From the NCBI GenBank assembly GCA_018900295.1, contig JAHIGH010000097.1, positions 1 to 6,543 on the forward strand: 6,543 bases of DNA, given 5' to 3'. The translations under genes and the position numbers were made by a program. The notes beneath the pieces were generated by a model. It was not told the origin of the DNA and did no database searches. It was given only the letters and a program-made list of their open reading frames with translations. This DNA comes from Patescibacteria group bacterium (GTDB lineage: Bacteria; Patescibacteriota; Microgenomatia; Levybacterales; UBA12049). Positions 4,984 through 6,543 of the stretch are shown here, in pieces. Within the stretch, counting starts at the first letter, position 1, and every line of letters starts with the position of its first letter.

Positions 4984-5028
4984 ATGGAATGGTTAAAAAT
5001 ACTTTTTACTCCTCTTACCGTTTTATAA
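4984..5028 (+). other. Fourteen-codon frame ending inside direct-repeat copy 2
   Basis: ATG 4984 opens MEWLKILFTPLTVL and stops at TAA 5026-5028. That stop falls at exactly the same place in the repeat as the CxxC gene stop does in copy 1, and the last codons (TPLTVL versus ATLTNL) are alike. It is also in the frame of the preceding TAG at 4954. It is too short to call a gene. It could be the remnant of a gene end carried along with the repeat. Confidence 0.25.
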
Positions 5029-5080
5029 CATTCCCCATACAATAATTAATCATCAATATTTGATACAATGAAATATAATA
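5012..5080. repeat. Direct repeat of about 69 bp, copy 2
   Basis: Counterpart of 3176-3244, offset 1836 bases, same orientation. It lies in the gap between the HicA-like gene and the cupin gene and ends with a perfect TATAAT (5074-5079) about 30 bases before the cupin ATG, so here it can act as the cupin promoter. It also contains a small palindrome ATCAA-TAT-TTGAT (5052-5064) that copy 1 lacks. Confidence 0.8.
5074..5079 (+). promoter_or_regulatory. Probable -10 box of the cupin gene
   Basis: A perfect TATAAT that puts the transcription start near 5086, giving a leader of about 25 bases that includes the Shine-Dalgarno. No good -35 box is at the right distance, so the promoter assignment is moderate. 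Confidence 0.45.
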
Positions 5081-5094
5081 CTACTATATTAAGC

Positions 5095-5105
5095 AAAGGG
5101 GGTGA
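5095..5105 (+). promoter_or_regulatory. Strong Shine-Dalgarno deciding the cupin start
   Basis: AAAGGGGGTGA closely matches the anti-Shine-Dalgarno complement and ends five bases before ATG 5111. The in-frame GTG at 5102 lies within this site and so cannot be the start. Confidence 0.8.
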
Positions 5106-5110
5106 AAAAG

Positions 5111-5509
5111 ATGAAAGGATTTACAACAGATATTGAATCGGCTACAAGGACGAATACCAATTTCCGAAAAGTACTTTACACCGCCAAGCACAGCCAGCTG
5201 GTGCTGATGAGTCTCCTGCCAAATGAAGAAATTGGAATGGAAGTGCATCCCGATAACGACCAATTTTTCCGTTTTGAAATGGGGCAGGGCAAATGCATCA
5301 TTGACGGAAATGAATATTTAGTCAAGGACGGAGACGTGGTCATAGTACCCTCCGGAGCTAAGCACAATATTATCAATATATCCGCTGCTATGGAATTGAA
5401 GCTTTATACGCTTTACAGCCCGGCCCATCATAAAGACGGTATCGTCAGGGCCACCAAAGCTGAGGCCGAACAAAACGGCCCCGAATTTGACGGCGTGACA
5501 ACAGAATAA
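5111..5509 (+). CDS. Single-domain cupin protein
   Basis: A 132-residue cytoplasmic protein with one conserved beta-barrel (cupin_2 type, related in sequence to the mannose-6-phosphate isomerase C-terminal barrel). Motif 1 is GMEVHPDNDQFFRFEMGQG (residues 42-60), with His46 and Glu56 as likely metal ligands and Asp50/Gln51 where many cupins have a second His or Gln. Motif 2 is GDVVIVPSGAKHNIIN (74-89), with His85 as the third ligand. The substrate cannot be told from the sequence; such proteins bind or modify sugars or small acids, and many are uncharacterised. The C-terminus HHKDGIVRATKAEAE is typical of this subgroup. GC content is visibly higher than in the preceding operon. It is preceded by repeat copy 2. 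Confidence 0.92.
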   Translation: MKGFTTDIESATRTNTNFRKVLYTAKHSQLVLMSLLPNEEIGMEVHPDNDQFFRFEMGQGKCIIDGNEYLVKDGDVVIVPSGAKHNIINISAAMELKLYTLYSPAHHKDGIVRATKAEAEQNGPEFDGVTTE

Positions 5510-5575
5510 ATTAAGCCGGCTTTTATTGATATTACCGGCGGGAAAGAATCGCAGTCGGCACTTGGAGGAGAGTAT

Positions 5576-5665
5576 CTGATCTTGGCTCTTGGCTTGCCAT
5601 TTTTAGTAGTCACTGGGTATTTATTGTATAAAGACAAAAAGAAGAAGCACGGCTCAACAACTTAA
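5576..5665 (+). CDS. Possible tiny membrane protein after the cupin
   Basis: Directly after the cupin stop the same frame stays open for 51 codons to TAA 5663-5665. The last 30 codons read as one transmembrane helix (LILALGLPFLVVTGYLLY) followed by a basic tail (KDKKKKHGSTT), a layout typical of real small membrane proteins. A GGAGGAG (5564-5570) sits upstream, but no ATG or GTG is in frame. CTG 5576 (given here) or TTG 5582 would have to start it. Alternatives are readthrough of the cupin TAA to give a membrane-anchored form, a gene with a lost start, or chance. No homologue is recognised. Confidence 0.35.
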   Translation: MILALGLPFLVVTGYLLYKDKKKKHGSTT

Positions 5666-5666
5666 T

Positions 5667-5695
5667 TTGATTTCAACCCCTGCTTCTGATTTAAT
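5667..5695 (+). promoter_or_regulatory. Promoter of the exported beta-propeller gene
   Basis: TTGATT (5667-5672), 17 bases, then TTTAAT (5690-5695) preceded by TGA, i.e. an extended -10. Transcription would start near 5702, leaving a leader of about 12 bases with no Shine-Dalgarno before ATG 5714. Confidence 0.5.
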
Positions 5696-5713
5696 AGAAG
5701 TAAATACCTGTCC

Positions 5714-6543
5714 ATGAAATTAAAAATATTCATTATTTTTGTTTTAGCCCTTACTTTTTCCTTCAGCATTTTCTACGCAACAGTTTCTGCTGAGGATAAA
5801 AATACTCCCGCTGGAATGATTCCCAAATTACCCCAAACCCCAAACGATCCTGAGCTTATTAACGGTCGTGTTTACCCCAGTTGGGGGCCGCCTTGTCAAA
5901 GATATACCTATTCGGTGATTTACGCTGATAAAAAAGGCAGGAAGCCTGAATATATGAAAATTTACTTCAACGGCCGGATGATTGAAATGCAGAAAGAAAA
6001 TCCACTAGACAACGATTATAAAAAAGGCGTTCAATATATTTATAAATTTACTCCCAATAAATTGGGCTCAAACTTTTATTACTTCGAGGCATCAAATGGC
6101 TTAGGCAAAGCACGCGCTTCAATTATTGACTCTCCTGATAACGGTCCTGTTTTGTTCGAAAGCGCTTTTAATAAAAATGAAATCGCAGTCATCGACAGTA
6201 AAACCGGGAAAAAAGTTTTAAGCTATCCAACCAAAGAAGAGTGGGTTGGAGGCGTAGCATTATCAGACGATGGAAAATATCTGGCGGCCAAAACCTCGAA
6301 CCATGTTTATTTATTAGATACGCAAAAACCCGGTGGACAGTTGTGGGAATATAAGGGAGGTAGTGAAGTAGGGGGAGATGTAAAGGGAGGTATAGCAATC
6401 TCCGGTGATGGAAGTAGGATATTCGCTTTGATCGGTTCTGTCGCGGTGCTGTTCGATAAAACTTCCAACAAACCTCTTTGGAAAGTAGAAGTAGGCAATG
6501 GTTATAATGTGGCCATTTCCAAAGACGGAAAGTATATGGCTGC
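5714..6543 (+). CDS. Exported beta-propeller repeat protein (5' part, runs off the window)
   Basis: The frame is open from ATG 5714 to the right edge (276 full codons). Residues 1-26 are a Sec signal peptide: basic MKLK, a hydrophobic core, and a TVSA cleavage site before Glu27, so the protein is secreted or surface-attached. Residues about 50-150 form an unrecognised, strand-rich domain (YMKIYFNGRMIEM, KLGSNFYYFEASNGLG) that may be Ig-like. From about 153 on there are WD40/PQQ-like propeller blades. Each has the phrase A-[LI]-S-x-D-G: VALSDDGKYLAA (181 on), AISGDGSRIFAL, and AISKDGKYMAA at the edge, alternating with NEIAVIDSKTGKK, VYLLDTQKPGGQLWEY and VAVLFDKTSNKPLWKVEV. The LWEY/LWKV ends favour the PQQ-like subclass. 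Blade count, ligand and C-terminal anchor are beyond the window. No Shine-Dalgarno; a promoter lies just upstream. Confidence 0.88.
   Translation, partial: MKLKIFIIFVLALTFSFSIFYATVSAEDKNTPAGMIPKLPQTPNDPELINGRVYPSWGPPCQRYTYSVIYADKKGRKPEYMKIYFNGRMIEMQKENPLDNDYKKGVQYIYKFTPNKLGSNFYYFEASNGLGKARASIIDSPDNGPVLFESAFNKNEIAVIDSKTGKKVLSYPTKEEWVGGVALSDDGKYLAAKTSNHVYLLDTQKPGGQLWEYKGGSEVGGDVKGGIAISGDGSRIFALIGSVAVLFDKTSNKPLWKVEVGNGYNVAISKDGKYMA

Noticed and set aside
5515..5539. GCCGG ... CCGGC stem after the cupin gene as a terminator
   Set aside because: Only 5 bp with a 15-base loop and no T tract following.
1..6543. Recoding of TGA (as in Gracilibacteria or Absconditabacteria)
   Set aside because: No main gene is interrupted by TGA and Trp is encoded by TGG throughout; absence of TGA stops in ten genes is only a bias.
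1..6543. CRISPR array, tRNA or rRNA genes, IS transposase
   Set aside because: No regularly spaced repeats, cloverleaf-like segment, rRNA-like stretch or transposase motif was seen on either strand.

Overview
The window is a gene-dense, fairly AT-rich stretch from a bacterium, read here as most likely a Candidate Phyla Radiation (Patescibacteria-type) or similar small-genome lineage. This rests on short genes of poorly known families, the Gly/Arg-rich CxxC-x17-CxxC protein, a tryptophan-less cold-shock protein, and several genes with promoter-like boxes so close to the start codon that their mRNAs would be leaderless. The lineage call is inference. All ten main complete genes end in TAA or TAG, none in TGA, and Trp is written TGG, so the standard code works.

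Layout. Positions 1-120 may hold the tail of a gene entering from the left. A gene-free stretch follows, with an imperfect inverted repeat and one copy of a short palindrome. The only substantial minus-strand gene is a slipin-type SPFH/Band 7 membrane protein (410-1180). It is followed by another gene-free stretch with the second copy of the same palindrome. From 1465 on all genes lie on the plus strand: a small frame-broken ORF that overlaps (ATGA) a small membrane protein (1579-1884); a cold-shock protein with a strong Shine-Dalgarno and a clear rho-independent terminator (1947-2194); a four-helix membrane protein (2248-2610); the CxxC-x17-CxxC protein (2686-3192); and a DUF1761-like membrane protein (3244-3684).

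Next comes a visibly A/T-richer three-gene operon (3742-4956): a DUF6941-like protein, a protein with a HicB-like domain, and a HicA-like small protein that lacks the usual catalytic histidine. The genes are 2 bp apart and then overlap by 11 bp, so they probably work together. This is the best candidate for an undescribed system, plausibly a divergent toxin-antitoxin or nucleic-acid-binding module. A roughly 69-bp direct repeat (about 84% identical by hand alignment) lies at 3176-3244 and 5012-5080, bracketing DUF1761 plus this operon. That suggests either an inserted cassette or a duplicated promoter region.

The right end holds a single-domain cupin (5111-5509), a possible tiny membrane ORF in the same frame after its stop, and the first 276 codons of an exported beta-propeller protein (5714 to the window edge).
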